From Sphaerisporangium sp040685555 (GTDB lineage: Bacteria; Actinomycetota; Actinomycetes; Streptosporangiales; Streptosporangiaceae): DNA of 64,000 bases. Position numbers and translations under genes: made by a program. The notes below the pieces were generated by a model. It saw only the letters and a program-made list of their open reading frames with translations. It was not told the DNA's origin and ran no database searches. Positions 22,973-30,766 of the stretch are shown piece after piece; within the stretch, counting starts at the first letter, position 1, and every line of letters begins with the position of its first letter. The DNA lies in NCBI RefSeq assembly GCF_040685555.1, contig NZ_JBFBIK010000006.1, positions 67,161-131,160 of the forward strand, given 5' to 3'.

Positions 22973-24331
22973 TCAACTCCTCACGACGGCGAGAACCTCG
23001 TCTCGGGTCGCCGCCATTAGCTTCTCGTCGGCCGCCTCGGCATTCAACCGGAGGAGCGGCTCTGTGTTGGACGGACGAAGATTGAACCACCAGTCGGCCC
23101 CCGACACGGTGAGGCCGTCGAGCTCGTCCACCGTTACCCCGTCACGGCCGGCGTACTCGGCGCGGACCCGCGCCAGCGCGCCCGCCTGGTCGGCGACGGT
23201 GCTGTTGACCTCGCCGGACGCGGCGTAACGGGAGTAGACCTCAAGGACGTCGGACAGCGGGCGGTTCTGCTCGCCGAGGGCGGCGAGCACGTGCAGTGCC
23301 GCGAGCATGCCGGAGTCGGCGAACCAGAAGTCGCGGAAGTAGTAGTGGGCGGAGTGCTCGCCGCCGAAGACGGCTCCGGTGCGGGCCATCTCGGCCTTGA
23401 TGTAGGAGTGCCCCACCCGGGTGCGCACCGGGACGCCGCCGTTCTCGGCGATGATCTCCGGCACCGCCTTCGAGGTGATCAGGTTGTGGATGACCGTCGA
23501 ACCGGGGTGCTTGGCCAGCTCGCGCACGGCCACCAGGGCGGTGATCGTCGAGGGCGAGACCGACTCGCCGCGCTCGTCGACGACCCAGCAGCGGTCGGCG
23601 TCGCCGTCGAAGGCCAGGCCGATGTCGGCGCCCTTGTCGAGCACGGCCTTCTGCAGGTCGCGGAGGTTCTCGGGCGCGATCGGGTTGGCCTCGTGGTTGG
23701 GGAAGGTGCCGTCGAGCTCGAAGAAGAGCGGGATCACCTCCAGCGGAAGGCCCTCGAACACCGTGGGGACGGTGTGGCCGCCCATGCCGTTGCCGGCGTC
23801 CACGACGACCTTGAGTGGCCTCATGCCGGAGAGGCCGACCAGGCCGCGCAGGTGGGCGGCGTACCCGTCGAGCAGGTCTCGCTCGGTGACCTCGCCGATG
23901 CGGCCACCGGTGGGCTGGACGCCCGGGGCGAGCAGCTCGGCGGCGCGGTCGCGGATCTGCGCCAGGCCCGTGTCGGCCCCCACGGGGACGGCGCCGGCGC
24001 GGCACAGCTTCATCCCGTTGTAACGGGCGGGATTGTGGCTGGCCGTAAACATCACGCCCGGTAGCCCCAGGCTGCCGCTGGCGTAATAGAGCAGATCGGT
24101 CGATCCGAGCCCGGTGTCGACCACGTCGGCGCCCCGGCCGGTCGCCCCGCGGGCGAAGGCCGCCGCGAGAGGGCCGGAGGACGCGCGCATGTCGTGCGCC
24201 ATGACCACTGCCTCGGCTCCGAGCACCTCGACGAAGGCGGCGCCCACGGCCTCGGCGACGTTCTCATCGAGCTCGCCGGGGACGACGCCACGGATGTCGT
24301 ACGCCTTGAAGATCTTGGCGAGGTCGCCCAC
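22973..24331 (-). CDS. manB: Phosphomannomutase/phosphoglucomutase
   Basis: The 452-residue enzyme shows all four domains of the alpha-D-phosphohexomutase family. The active-site serine is S98 in FTASHNPARYNGMK, the Mg loop is FDGDADRCWV (D242, D244, D246), the sugar-specificity loop is GGEHSAHYYF and the phosphate-binding loop is RPSNTEPLLRL. It should convert mannose-6-P to mannose-1-P, precursor of GDP-mannose for the surface glycans encoded to the right. GTG 24331, with GGAG 5 nt upstream, gives the usual start ahead of LAKIFKAYDIRGVVPG; an ATG 21 nt further upstream has no ribosome binding site. The same gene order occurs around Rv3257c. Note that the symbol manB is used for two different enzymes in the literature. 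Confidence 0.93.
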   Translation of the reverse strand: MGDLAKIFKAYDIRGVVPGELDENVAEAVGAAFVEVLGAEAVVMAHDMRASSGPLAAAFARGATGRGADVVDTGLGSTDLLYYASGSLGLPGVMFTASHNPARYNGMKLCRAGAVPVGADTGLAQIRDRAAELLAPGVQPTGGRIGEVTERDLLDGYAAHLRGLVGLSGMRPLKVVVDAGNGMGGHTVPTVFEGLPLEVIPLFFELDGTFPNHEANPIAPENLRDLQKAVLDKGADIGLAFDGDADRCWVVDERGESVSPSTITALVAVRELAKHPGSTVIHNLITSKAVPEIIAENGGVPVRTRVGHSYIKAEMARTGAVFGGEHSAHYYFRDFWFADSGMLAALHVLAALGEQNRPLSDVLEVYSRYAASGEVNSTVADQAGALARVRAEYAGRDGVTVDELDGLTVSGADWWFNLRPSNTEPLLRLNAEAADEKLMAATRDEVLAVVRS

Positions 24332-24459
24332 TGCCGCTCCGCACCTAGTCATGTCTGTTCTGACCGAGCCTACTGCGTTCCTTCCGGGCCTTTCACGAAG
24401 ATCGGGAAGCGGTGGCGGGCAGGGCCTGCGCGGGGAACAGGTCGCGGGATCTTCCGGCC

Positions 24460-24825
24460 TCAGCGCTCAAGATTCTGCTGGGCGGACCTCAGGACCCGCA
24501 GGTGACCGCGCCGGCCGACCTCCACGCCCTGCCCCACGGGCTCGCCCGAGGACGGCGCGGGCCTGGCCGCCTCGCGCACGGCGTTGGCGAGGGCTTCGAG
24601 ATCGTCGGTGCTCGGTTGCCCCGCCTCCGAAGGCAGCCGGACGACCTCCCACCCACGCGGGGCCGTCAGCCGCTCCGCGTGGTCCGCGCACAGGTCATAG
24701 CAGTGTGGTTCGACGTACGTCGCCAGCGGTCCGAGCACGGCGGTCGAGTCGGCGTAGACGTACGTGAGTGTGAAGACGGCAGGCTGCCTGCAGGCGGTAC
24801 GGGAACAGCTGCGGACGGGGCTCAC
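24460..24825 (-). CDS. DUF3499 protein
   Basis: The 121-residue protein starts VSPVRSCSRTACRQPAVFTL, has a YADSTAVLGPLATY centre, then PHCYDLCADHAERLTAPRGWEV, and ends with RGHLRVLR near the C-terminus. This is the actinobacterial DUF3499 family (Rv3258c in M. tuberculosis). The paired cysteines (CSRTAC and CYDLC) plus His suggest a small zinc-ribbon fold; function is unknown. A TACGGT element lies 6 nt upstream of the GTG (24832-24837), with no ribosome binding site, so the mRNA is probably leaderless. It is divergent from the metallopeptidase-like gene, which is the conserved arrangement. Confidence 0.88.
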   Translation of the reverse strand: MSPVRSCSRTACRQPAVFTLTYVYADSTAVLGPLATYVEPHCYDLCADHAERLTAPRGWEVVRLPSEAGQPSTDDLEALANAVREAARPAPSSGEPVGQGVEVGRRGHLRVLRSAQQNLER

Positions 24826-24831
24826 GGAGGG

Positions 24832-24837
24832 ACCGTA
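24832..24837 (-). promoter_or_regulatory. -10-like element, leaderless start of DUF3499 gene
   Basis: TACGGT on the minus strand is 6 nt before the GTG at 24825. No Shine-Dalgarno sequence is visible, which fits leaderless transcription. Confidence 0.5.
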
Positions 24838-25009
24838 TCCGGTCCGCGTTCACATTGCCACCACCTGGCAGCTCTTAACGAGCGTGTCGCCACAATTCGG
24901 ACACTTGCCGTCCCTTTACGCGCTGTATGGCCGGGCGCGGAAACCGCTTGGCGGACGGCCCGTTCGCCGGGAGGCCAGGGAGTGGGCGCGGGATCCGAGA
25001 AGCACGATC

Positions 25010-25015
25010 TAGGCT
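25010..25015 (+). promoter_or_regulatory. -10-like element, leaderless start of metallopeptidase-like gene
   Basis: TAGGCT ends 6 nt before the GTG at 25022, without a Shine-Dalgarno sequence. A transcript starting at the usual distance would begin at the start codon. Confidence 0.5.
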
Positions 25016-25021
25016 TGCTGT

Positions 25022-25486
25022 GTGAGTTCGGCCCCCGGCGGCAAGGCCCGCCCCAACGGCCCGCGGCGGCGCGACCGGCACGGCCGCGGCATGCGCGGGC
25101 CGCTGGCCCCGTCGCACGTGCCCATCGCGCGCTCCAGAAGCGAGCGCTTCGACGATTTCGTGCTCGACGCGGTCGACCGGCTGAAGCCCAAGTGGGGTGG
25201 GCAGCTCTCCTCGGTCGAGTTCGCCGTCGAGGAGGTGCCCCCGGCCGACGAGCTGATCGACGGGCCGGGCAGGCTGTCGTCCGACCCGATCCCCTTCGGC
25301 CGGGTGCAGCCCGCCGCGGGCGGCTCTCCTGCGGTCGTCGTGGTCTACCGCCGCCCGCTCGAAGCGAGGGCCCGAGACCGCGACACCCTGGGCGCGCTGG
25401 TGCACGACGTGGTCGTCGAGCAGGTCGCCAACCTCCTGGGCCTGTCGCCCGAGACCGTCGATCCCGGTTACGACGAGCGCCACTGA
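25022..25486 (+). CDS. Zincin-like metallopeptidase family protein with degenerate active site
   Basis: The 154-residue protein has a basic, Arg/Gly-rich head (about 1-37) and then the PF06262-like zincin fold, with RFDDFVLDAVDRLKPKW at the start of the domain and a C-terminal helix LVHDVVVEQVANLLGLSPE. In active relatives that helix carries HExxH; here the position reads H-D-V-V-V with no second His, so metal-dependent peptidase activity is doubtful. The M. tuberculosis counterpart is Rv3259. The conserved location opposite DUF3499 supports the assignment. It ends 18 nt before the convergent DUF5719 gene. Confidence 0.82.
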   Translation: MSSAPGGKARPNGPRRRDRHGRGMRGPLAPSHVPIARSRSERFDDFVLDAVDRLKPKWGGQLSSVEFAVEEVPPADELIDGPGRLSSDPIPFGRVQPAAGGSPAVVVVYRRPLEARARDRDTLGALVHDVVVEQVANLLGLSPETVDPGYDERH

Positions 25487-25504
25487 GCGGCCGTCACCGG
25501 CGGC

Positions 25505-26935
25505 TCAGGGCAGCACCACCGTGGCCGACTCGGCGATGCGCGGCACGATGGCCCAGGTGCGCGCCAGGGCCAGGGGCTGCGTGGTGACGAGCAGCCCGTC
25601 GGGCGAGCGCTCGTCCATCACCCGCCCGCCGTAGACCGGGCCTGAGCCCGGCAGGGGCAGCACGACCACCCCGAAGTCGCCATGGACACCCGGCGGGGCC
25701 AGCTTGACCTCCTTGGTGCGCGACGCGGGGATCTCCACCTCCACGGGCGGGGGCACGGCGCCCTTCTGCGGCAGCGCCTGCACGCGCACCTTCCCCGCGG
25801 CGGCGGGCGCGGAGAGGATCAGCCGGGAGGAGATCTTCTTCCCGGTGCGGTTGTCGGCCACCACGCTTCCGATGTCGATCGGCACCGCTCCCGCGCTGAA
25901 CGCGACGTCCTGCTTGGTGCCGGTGCCCGTGGCCATCACCCCGGCCACGATCGGGACGTCGGCGGTGAGCACGAGGGCCGACGGCTGCCCGGCGATGCCG
26001 GTCGACAGGTCGAGCGAGGCCGTGGACCCGGCGGTGACGTCGAGTGACTCGCGGTTCTTCATGGCGTAGAACCCGTCGGCCGTGAGCGCCTTGACGTGGA
26101 CGACGGTGTCGGCCTCCCCCGGCGCCGTGACGTACAGCTCGCGCAGCCCGCCCCCGCCGGGGATGCCGGGAACGACGACGCTGGTCGAGGGCTCGGCGGC
26201 GGCGGGGAGCCAGTCGGTGCCCTTGCCCTTGCCGAGTACCGCCCGCGCGGAGGCGGCCACGCGCCCGCTGATGGTGCGCACCTCCACGGCCATGACCAGA
26301 GGGGAGGGCGCGAGGTCGCGCACCCGTACCGCCCGGTGCTCTCCAGGCTTGAGCACGAGGCCGTTGCCGGAGTCGTTGACCACGGGACCCTCACCGGCGT
26401 AGACCATGACCTCCAGGACGGCCTGGGCGGCGTCGGCGTTGGTGAGGTAGAGCACGACGTCGGCGGCGGCCGGGCCGGGGCCGACGAACCACGCGCTGGA
26501 GCCAGGCTCGGCGCACCGCACCCCGGCGAGCCCGCGTGCCGTGCCGTCGGCCTGGCGGGTGGTCTGCGTGGCCTCCAGCCCCGCCGCCATCGCGCCGACG
26601 CCGGCGATCTCCAGCGGCCCGGACTTGGCGGGCACGTCGCGCTGCCACAGCAGGCCGGGCCGGTCGAGCCTCGCCAGCGGCGAGGCCTTGGCCTTGACCT
26701 CGGAGACCGTGGTGTGGCCCGCGCCCTTGCCGCCGGACGGTGTGATCGTGCTGACTCGCGCGCCGCCCGGGTCGGGGCAGACGGTGGAGACCGTCTCCAC
26801 GGCCACCTTGTCCGGGGTGACGGCGGGCACGGCGGCGACGCCGGGACGGGTCACGAACGCCACGCCGAACAGGGCCGTCAGGGCTACCAGGACCAGGGCA
26901 AGGAATCCGAAGCGGTTCTCGATCAGCGCCCTCAC
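25505..26935 (-). CDS. DUF5719 family secreted/membrane-anchored protein
   Basis: The 476-residue protein has a short N-terminus, one hydrophobic segment (about residues 9-30, FLALVLVALTALFGVAFVTR) that acts as signal anchor, and a long beta-rich extracytoplasmic region with many V/A/T residues and segments such as SSAWFVGPGPAAADVVLYLTN and ELYVTAPGEADTVVHVKAL. This matches actinobacterial DUF5719, always found after a large membrane glycosyltransferase in this neighbourhood. Function is unknown; a partner role outside the membrane for that glycosyltransferase is the contextual inference. GTG 26935 overlaps the upstream stop (GTGA). Confidence 0.85.
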   Translation of the reverse strand: MRALIENRFGFLALVLVALTALFGVAFVTRPGVAAVPAVTPDKVAVETVSTVCPDPGGARVSTITPSGGKGAGHTTVSEVKAKASPLARLDRPGLLWQRDVPAKSGPLEIAGVGAMAAGLEATQTTRQADGTARGLAGVRCAEPGSSAWFVGPGPAAADVVLYLTNADAAQAVLEVMVYAGEGPVVNDSGNGLVLKPGEHRAVRVRDLAPSPLVMAVEVRTISGRVAASARAVLGKGKGTDWLPAAAEPSTSVVVPGIPGGGGLRELYVTAPGEADTVVHVKALTADGFYAMKNRESLDVTAGSTASLDLSTGIAGQPSALVLTADVPIVAGVMATGTGTKQDVAFSAGAVPIDIGSVVADNRTGKKISSRLILSAPAAAGKVRVQALPQKGAVPPPVEVEIPASRTKEVKLAPPGVHGDFGVVVLPLPGSGPVYGGRVMDERSPDGLLVTTQPLALARTWAIVPRIAESATVVLP

Positions 26936-29900
26936 CGGACCAGCACTCCCTCGGTCTCGCGCTCCACCGGCATCTCGACGTACTCCTCCGAGGCCTCGGC
27001 GCTCCGCGCGCCCGGAGAGGCCAGGACGAGGACCAGTGCCACGAGAGCGGCCTGCGCCCAGAGCCAGAGGTCGTGCCAGAACGCCCCGTGCTCGGCCGTG
27101 ACGCGGCCGCCCGCGGCGGGCACGTCGAAGCCCTGGGCCCAGCCGTCGACGGCGCGACCGGCGAGCGACGAGCCGCCGGCCGTGGCGGTCCACCCGCCGG
27201 CGGGCTCGGCCAGCACCAGCGTGCGGGTGCCCTGACCGGCGGGGACCGTGACCGTCAGGCCGCCGCCCGCCGCCTCGGTGTACGGGACGGGCGTGCGGTC
27301 CCCCGCCTGGTCCTGGAGGTAGGCCCGGCCGAGGGGCTGGGCCATGCGCCACAGCCCGGCGGCGGGCGAGAGGTTCACCCTGACCAGTGCGGGATCGGAG
27401 TCGAGCGAGCGCCGCACCTTGGGATCGACCGGAGCCGGGACGGCGATGAAGCGGACGCCGTAGCCGGCGAGCGTGAGCGCGTCGTCGCCGCCGCGCCCGG
27501 AGGCGACGCCCGCGACCAGGCCGGAGAGCCGCCGGCGCATCGCGGCGGACACCGGCAGGTCGGTCTCGCCGAGCAGAGGGGTGCGGCCGCGCAGCACGGT
27601 GAAGGTGAGCCGCCCGTCCGCCTCCGAGCGGAGCACGACCGTGCCCTCGCCCTCGGTGGAGCTCGCGGCGGCGAAGTCGCTGATCACGCTGGGCACGCCG
27701 CGCTGGAGCGGCCCTCGCGCGCCGTCCTTGATCCACAGAGCGGCCACGGCGACGGGCGAGGCGCAGGCCACCAGGACCATGAACGCCGCGCCGGCCTTTC
27801 GAAGGCCGCCGGCCTGGTTGAGCTCGATGATGCGGTGCCCGGTCAGCGCCGCCGCCACGATCAGGCCCGTGGCGGCGAACGCCAGCGGCACGCCGGGCCA
27901 GGCCGCCGTGCCCGCCACGGGGACGCGGCTGACCACGATCGCGACCAGGATGCCGAAGACCGTGACGCCCCACCCGACGATGACCACCATCTGGTGCCGC
28001 CGGAACAGCAGCGCGGCCAGCGCGGCGGCGATCAGCCCCCCGGTCACCCACACGGGCGGCACACCAGGGCCGCCGGGGCTGAGCAGCAGGAGCGCTTCGG
28101 CGGTGAGCCGGGGATCGGCCAGCCCGGGGCGGTGCAGCCCGGCCTCCAGCAGGATGCGCCCGGGGTCGCCCGCGATCTGGACCAGCCACGGGAACAGCAG
28201 GACGATCGGCACGGCCATCGCGATGCCGAGCGAGAGGCCCACCCCGCGCCGCACCCCGCCGAAGGACACCGCGGCGAGGCCGCCGAGGACCGCGACCAGC
28301 ACGTAGACCAGGGGCGCGAACGCCGTGCCGACCGCCAGCAGCAGGCCGAGCGCCCACGCCGCCCGGCGGGCGCTACGGCGCTCTCCCATGATGACCCGGG
28401 AGGCCAGCGCGGCGTAGGCGGGGAGCAGGACGAAGACCACCGCCGTGCCGAGCCGCCCGCCCGCGACGGCTCCGGTCGCGACGGGAAGCAGCGCGTACGA
28501 GGCCGCCAGCCAGACCCGGGCCAGCGGATAGGAGATCATCGACCGGGTGGCGACGTAGGCGGACAGACCCGCGAGCGGCACGCAGCCGAGCAGCAGGACC
28601 GAGACCGCGAGCCACGTCTTGCCGAGGAAGATCGTCGACAGCGCCGCGAGGACCGCGACGTACGGCGGCGCCCAGCCGTCGGAGCCGAGCCCGCTGGCGT
28701 GGTAGGCCGAGGTGTAGAACTGCCACAGGTCGGAGGCGCCGCCCACGACGGGCACCAGCGCGCCGCCGCCGAGCAGCCCGCCGTAGAGCAGCGATCGCTC
28801 GGCGGCCACCGTGACGGCGAGCAGGGCCAGGCACAGCAGCACGCCGGGGTTGCTGAAGACGCGCTGCATCAGACCTGCGTCGGTCAGCAGCTCGTCGCCC
28901 TCGTCCTCCTTGGAGGGCTCGGAGATCACCGCGTGGTGCCGCCCTGCGGAGTCGATGGGCCCGGCGCCGGACAGGTAGTTCTGGACCATGTCGGCGAGCC
29001 GCCTGTAGGCCATCCCCGAGGGAGTGAGCAGCCGCTTCACCTGGGGATAGCCCTGTTTCCTGCCTTGTTTTCGCGCCTTTCGCGCCTTCATGAGACGGCG
29101 GGGGGCGGCGAGCACGGAGGCGAGCGCGACAACCTCGTCGAGGGCGTTCGCCGGCTGCTTGGCCAGCAGCAGCAGGAGCGTGCGGAACACCGAGCCGAAG
29201 ACGTTGCGCACCAGCGACCACATCAGCGACCGGAACGGCAGGTTCGCCATGATCACGAACATGGCGTTGCGCCGGTCGAGCCGGCGCGGGTGGTCGGTGC
29301 TCGCGGTCATGCGGCGCCTGCGGCGCGTCGAGGCCTCGGCGTGCCAGGCGACCGCGTCGGTGACGGTCAGCACGTGGTGGCCGGCGGCCGTCGCGCGCCA
29401 GCACAGGTCGAGGTCGTCACGGAAGAGGGGCAGGCCGGGGTCGAGACCGCCGAACTCGTCCCACACGTCGCGGCGGATGAGCATGCCGGCCGTGGACACC
29501 GAGAGCACCTTGCGTACGCCGTCGTGCTGTCCCTGGTCGTACTCCCTGGGCTCCAGGCCGGTGTCGCGGCGGCCCGACCGGTCGACCGTGACGCCGACTT
29601 CGAGCAGGATGCGGCGGTCGAGCCAGTCACGGAGCTTCGGGCCGAGGATGGCCACCTTCGGGTCCTCGGAGGCGGCCCACAGGAGCGCTTCGAGCGCCTG
29701 CGGGTGGGCCGCGCAGTCGTCGTGGATCAGCCAGATCCACTCTTCGCCGCCGGTGCGGGGGAGCCGCTCGAGCACCGCCGCCACCGCCTCGCCGAAACCG
29801 GTAGAGCGGGGCAGGGTCAGGATGCCGTTGACGCCGAGGGCGTCGGCGAGGATCTTGCCGCTGCCGTCGCGGCTGCCGTTGTCGACGCCGACGACCCTGT

Positions 29901-30006
29901 CGAGGGGACGCGACTGCCGGAGAACGCCCTCCAGCGACTCCCTCAACCAGCGGGCGCCATCATGGGCGACGACGATCGCTGTGACGGATTGACGCGGCGG
30001 GTGCAC
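26932..30006 (-). CDS. Giant membrane glycosyltransferase, GT2 domain plus multi-pass region
   Basis: This 1024-residue protein starts with a GT2 (GT-A) domain: SVTAIVVAHDGARWLRESL, the nucleotide-sugar site VVGVDNGSRDGSG, an acidic metal motif in IWLIHDDCAAHPQALE and FRDDLDLCWRA near residue 205. After about residue 250 it becomes a long membrane part with around twelve hydrophobic helices, then an extracytoplasmic C-terminal region with one last helix near 985. The design resembles actinobacterial polymer or arabinogalactan-type glycosyltransferases, but donor and acceptor are unknown. It overlaps the DUF5719 gene by 4 nt, forming a two-gene operon. The GTG start at 30006 has no clear ribosome binding site. 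Upstream 30007-30244 holds no other gene and separates it from whiB. Confidence 0.85.
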   Translation of the reverse strand: MHPPRQSVTAIVVAHDGARWLRESLEGVLRQSRPLDRVVGVDNGSRDGSGKILADALGVNGILTLPRSTGFGEAVAAVLERLPRTGGEEWIWLIHDDCAAHPQALEALLWAASEDPKVAILGPKLRDWLDRRILLEVGVTVDRSGRRDTGLEPREYDQGQHDGVRKVLSVSTAGMLIRRDVWDEFGGLDPGLPLFRDDLDLCWRATAAGHHVLTVTDAVAWHAEASTRRRRRMTASTDHPRRLDRRNAMFVIMANLPFRSLMWSLVRNVFGSVFRTLLLLLAKQPANALDEVVALASVLAAPRRLMKARKARKQGRKQGYPQVKRLLTPSGMAYRRLADMVQNYLSGAGPIDSAGRHHAVISEPSKEDEGDELLTDAGLMQRVFSNPGVLLCLALLAVTVAAERSLLYGGLLGGGALVPVVGGASDLWQFYTSAYHASGLGSDGWAPPYVAVLAALSTIFLGKTWLAVSVLLLGCVPLAGLSAYVATRSMISYPLARVWLAASYALLPVATGAVAGGRLGTAVVFVLLPAYAALASRVIMGERRSARRAAWALGLLLAVGTAFAPLVYVLVAVLGGLAAVSFGGVRRGVGLSLGIAMAVPIVLLFPWLVQIAGDPGRILLEAGLHRPGLADPRLTAEALLLLSPGGPGVPPVWVTGGLIAAALAALLFRRHQMVVIVGWGVTVFGILVAIVVSRVPVAGTAAWPGVPLAFAATGLIVAAALTGHRIIELNQAGGLRKAGAAFMVLVACASPVAVAALWIKDGARGPLQRGVPSVISDFAAASSTEGEGTVVLRSEADGRLTFTVLRGRTPLLGETDLPVSAAMRRRLSGLVAGVASGRGGDDALTLAGYGVRFIAVPAPVDPKVRRSLDSDPALVRVNLSPAAGLWRMAQPLGRAYLQDQAGDRTPVPYTEAAGGGLTVTVPAGQGTRTLVLAEPAGGWTATAGGSSLAGRAVDGWAQGFDVPAAGGRVTAEHGAFWHDLWLWAQAALVALVLVLASPGARSAEASEEYVEMPVERETEGVLVR

Positions 30007-30244
30007 GGAGGTGGTGTCCTTGGGGGCTCGTGTGGCTTGCGCCGATCACGATACGGCACCCCGAGCGCGCCGGGTCTGCCACTCTTCCAATCGGGTCCAG
30101 ATCATCGACCGGCGGGCACGTCCCCTCGCCCGGCCTCCGGCTATGGCCCCCCTAGACCCTAGCCGTTCGGCCGTGACCGTGATCGCTCAGTGTTGATCCT
30201 GGACTCTCAAACCGTAACCGTCGCCTTCCGGCGACTACCGTGTG

Positions 30245-30502
30245 TCAGCCGGCCTCTCGCTTGATCCGGCGACGCTCACGCTCGGACAACCCTCCCCAGA
30301 TGCCAAATCTCTCATCATGCTGTAGCGCGTATTCCAAGCACTCGGCCCGCACCTCGCAGGACCGGCACACCTTCTTGGCCTCCCGGGTGGAACCGCCCTT
30401 CTCCGGGAAAAACGCCTCCGGATCCGTCTGCGCGCACAACGCGCGCTCCTGCCATCCCAGCTCTTCCGCGCCGAGCACCTGTGCCATGACCAGATCGGTC
30501 AA
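30245..30502 (-). CDS. whiB: WhiB-family iron-sulfur transcription factor (WhiB2/WhmD/WblE group)
   Basis: The 85-residue protein has the four [4Fe-4S] cysteines C23, C46, C49 and C55 (C-x22-C-x2-C-x5-C), the GIWGG turn and a basic C-terminal ERERRRIKREAG. The segment RALCAQTDPEAFFPEKGG and its length match the WhiB2/WhmD/WblE group, which is tied to septation and differentiation in mycobacteria and Streptomyces. I chose a TTG start at 30502 because a perfect AGGAGG lies 6 nt upstream and the product begins MTDLV; a longer frame without ribosome binding site extends upstream. Position next to the glycosyltransferase and the F420 genes equals Rv3260c. Expression is probably driven by the promoter at 30605-30634. 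Confidence 0.93.
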   Translation of the reverse strand: MTDLVMAQVLGAEELGWQERALCAQTDPEAFFPEKGGSTREAKKVCRSCEVRAECLEYALQHDERFGIWGGLSERERRRIKREAG

Positions 30503-30604
30503 TGCACACCTCCTGCCGATCGCCCGCCCGCCCCGCAACGGAGCCCCCCTTTTGAACACCTTCCTCAATACCCACCATGTGAAAGGCGTAACAACACAGC
30601 TGTA

Positions 30605-30634
30605 ATTACACGCGTGTGCCGCGTGTGGCGTCAA
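30605..30634 (-). promoter_or_regulatory. Probable housekeeping-type promoter of whiB
   Basis: On the minus strand TTGACG (30634-30629) and TGTAAT (30610-30605) are separated by 18 nt, close to the consensus -35/-10. The spacer holds the perfect palindrome ACACGCGTGT (30608-30617), and GTAATTAC (30602-30609) overlaps the -10. The 5' UTR would be about 95 nt. The palindromes could bind a regulator. Confidence 0.65.
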
Positions 30635-30766
30635 GCAGCAGGGCAGTATCCGGGGAAAGACCAGCTCACCCCGGTATGCGGGCCTTGGCGGAATATGTGG
30701 CCGTCTTCGACGTATCCCGCTACGCGGGATCCGACGGCGTTCTGTTATCCCCGATCTTCAATGCCC

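Noticed and set aside
27073..30162. Rightward open frame of 1029 codons antisense to the giant glycosyltransferase
   Set aside because: Composition (Arg, Gly, His, Gln, Ala, Glu without hydrophobic segments) is typical for the antisense frame of a high-GC gene; the opposite strand codes a clear GT2 and membrane protein.
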